Positions 41,581 to 42,628 of a DNA stretch of 42,628 nucleotides are shown here, in pieces (position 1 is the first letter of the stretch; each line of letters starts with the position of its first letter). Source of the stretch: Actinomycetes bacterium (GTDB lineage Bacteria > Actinomycetota > Actinomycetes > Actinomycetales > Microbacteriaceae); assembly GCA_023431405.1 (NCBI GenBank), contig JAEYVZ010000077.1, positions 1 through 42,628 of the forward strand, given 5' to 3'. Both the position numbers and the translations under genes were made by a program. The notes under the pieces were generated by a model, which was given only the letters and a program-made list of their open reading frames with translations, made no database searches and was not told where the DNA came from.

Positions 41581-42099
41581 GTGAACCCGCACGACATCGA
41601 GCGCGCCGAATCCCTCATCGCACTCATCCCGGATTTCCCCGAGCCCGGCATCCTCTTCCGTGATATCTCGCCTCTCCTGGCCGACGGCGCCGCCATGCGC
41701 ACCGTGATCGACGCGCTCGTCGAGCCGTTCGCCGGCGAGTACGACGTCATCGCCGGCGTCGAGGCGCGCGGCTTCCTGCTCGCCGGCGCCGCCGCGGTCG
41801 CGGCAGGAGTCGGCATGGTGCCCATCCGCAAGGCGGGAAAGCTCCCCCGCCCCGCGGCCGCGGTCACCTACGACCTCGAGTACGGCACGGCCACGATCGA
41901 GATGGCCGCCGATCTCGCCCCCGGCACCCGGGTGCTGCTCGTCGATGACGTGCTGGCCACCGGCGGGACCCTCAAGGCCGCCCAGCGACTGCTGTCCGAT
42001 CTCGGTTATGAGGTGGCGGGAACGGCGGCGCTCATGGAGCTCGTCGATCTCGGCGGTCGTGATGTCTGCGGCCCCGTGCACACCGTGTTCCGCGTCTGA
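41581..42099 (+). CDS. apt: Adenine phosphoribosyltransferase
   Basis: A 172-residue Apt that salvages adenine to AMP with PRPP. Visible: DFPEPGILFRDI near the start, EARGF (61-65), and the PRPP-binding loop VLLVDDVLATGGT (118-130). GTG 41581 follows TACGCT by 6 nt with no ribosome site. Divergent from the GH13 gene. Confidence 0.94.
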   Translation: MNPHDIERAESLIALIPDFPEPGILFRDISPLLADGAAMRTVIDALVEPFAGEYDVIAGVEARGFLLAGAAAVAAGVGMVPIRKAGKLPRPAAAVTYDLEYGTATIEMAADLAPGTRVLLVDDVLATGGTLKAAQRLLSDLGYEVAGTAALMELVDLGGRDVCGPVHTVFRV

Positions 42100-42182
42100 G
42101 CCGCAGACGCTCGGCTGCGGCGCGCTCCCGGGCGGCGGCGCGGGGAATGGGATACTCGTACGAGCCCTTCGAAAGGACCGCC

Positions 42183-42628
42183 GTGGGAACCACCACCTCC
42201 GAACCGACCGTGCACATCACCTCGAGCACCGCAGCCGAGATCCACGTCGGCGGCGACGTCGATGAGGTCTTCGCCTCCACCGAGGAGGGTCTCCGAGCCC
42301 GCGTGGTCGAGGCCATCCGGCAGATGGCCGCCTCCGCGGGCGCACCCGTGACGGCGACCGTAGTCGACGGCGCGACGCGCTGGCCCATGATCGTCCACCC
42401 CGACGGCACCTTCCTGGAGGCTCCGTCGCTGTCGGAGGCGTCGATCCCGGATGCCGTTGCACCCGTTCCCGCCACCGAAACGCCCGAGGCGGCGCCCTCG
42501 CAGACGGCGGCGCGGAGTGAGATCGTCGACGCGGCCTCGGTGCCGCGCCCCGCGCCCGCGACGGAGGAGCCCGTGAGCGCACCGGCCGCCGCTGCGTCGG
42601 CTGCGGCCCCGGCCGAGCCGGTTCCCGC
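42183..42628 (+). CDS. Unrecognised protein, 5' part only
   Basis: At least 148 residues, running off the window end. GTG 42183 has AAAGGA upstream. The first 85 residues look like a small folded alpha/beta domain (VHITSSTAAEIHVGGD, then an ATVVDGATRWPMIVHPDG segment); after about 90 it becomes Pro/Ala/Glu-rich and disordered. No family recognised. It starts 84 nt after apt. Confidence 0.65.
   Translation, partial: MGTTTSEPTVHITSSTAAEIHVGGDVDEVFASTEEGLRARVVEAIRQMAASAGAPVTATVVDGATRWPMIVHPDGTFLEAPSLSEASIPDAVAPVPATETPEAAPSQTAARSEIVDAASVPRPAPATEEPVSAPAAAASAAAPAEPVP

Noticed and set aside
1..42628. CRISPR array, tRNA or rRNA genes, insertion sequences, integrase
   Set aside because: I saw no repeat-spacer pattern, no tRNA-like cloverleaf, no rRNA and no transposase or integrase motif, including at the ends of the defence island.

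Overview
The window looks like chromosomal DNA of a high-GC actinobacterium, most likely Microbacteriaceae and probably Microbacterium or a near relative. The signs are very high G+C with G/C third positions, frequent GTG starts, actinobacterial-type SufS-SufU and ArsR-ArsC genes, TANNNT-type -10 boxes just upstream of start codons, and no visible tRNA, rRNA, insertion sequence or CRISPR. The genus is inferred from general resemblance, not proven. No gene-free stretch exceeds about 300 bases.

Layout. (1) 1-999: 3'-truncated gene for a membrane-anchored coiled-coil protein. (2) 1192-10068: a defence island read left to right: C5-cytosine methyltransferase, Z1-type SF2 helicase, PD-(D/E)XK nuclease, GHKL (MORC/MutL-like) ATPase, two unrecognised proteins, and a Vsr-type endonuclease. 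It fits the class of restriction systems in which a GHKL ATPase works with a Z1 helicase. (3) 10108-12948, minus strand: a 44-residue membrane protein, purL, and a small acidic protein. (4) 13133-26113: a catabolic region. It holds a SsuBCA/TauBCA-like ABC importer, an MmgE/PrpD protein, a FadR-type GntR regulator, an aldehyde dehydrogenase, a TcuA-like flavoprotein, and a meta-cleavage operon (flavin monooxygenase, MhpB-like dioxygenase, hydrolase, hydratase, HpaI-type aldolase). (5) 26196-30066: a DksA/TraR-type zinc-finger protein, an arsenic operon (aquaporin, ArsC, ArsR-ArsC fusion), and an ArsR/SRPBCC pair. (6) 30121-31868: sufS-sufU. (7) 32047-34620: a large LuxR-type regulator. (8) 34676-41499, minus strand: KimA-like potassium/amino-acid permease, an anchored unknown protein, an M20 peptidase, a LacI regulator and a GH13 glucosidase. 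(9) 41581-end: apt and the 5' part of an unknown gene.

How the parts work together. In the catabolic region three nearly identical 16-bp sites (GTRTAC-N4-GTRYAC) lie before the importer operon, before gntR, and between the divergent flavoprotein/aldehyde dehydrogenase and meta-cleavage operons. This points to one GntR-controlled regulon for uptake and ring cleavage of an aromatic acid, ending in pyruvate plus an aldehyde that the local dehydrogenase could oxidise. In the defence island the methyltransferase stands slightly apart, and the six downstream genes overlap or nearly touch, as expected for a modification gene plus a co-translated restriction/effector operon. Several genes outside these two regions (dksA-like, arsR-arsC, the small arsR, sufS, luxR, the permease, GH13, apt) have a TANNNT box 6-11 nt before the start codon and mostly no Shine-Dalgarno sequence, so they are good candidates for leaderless transcripts.
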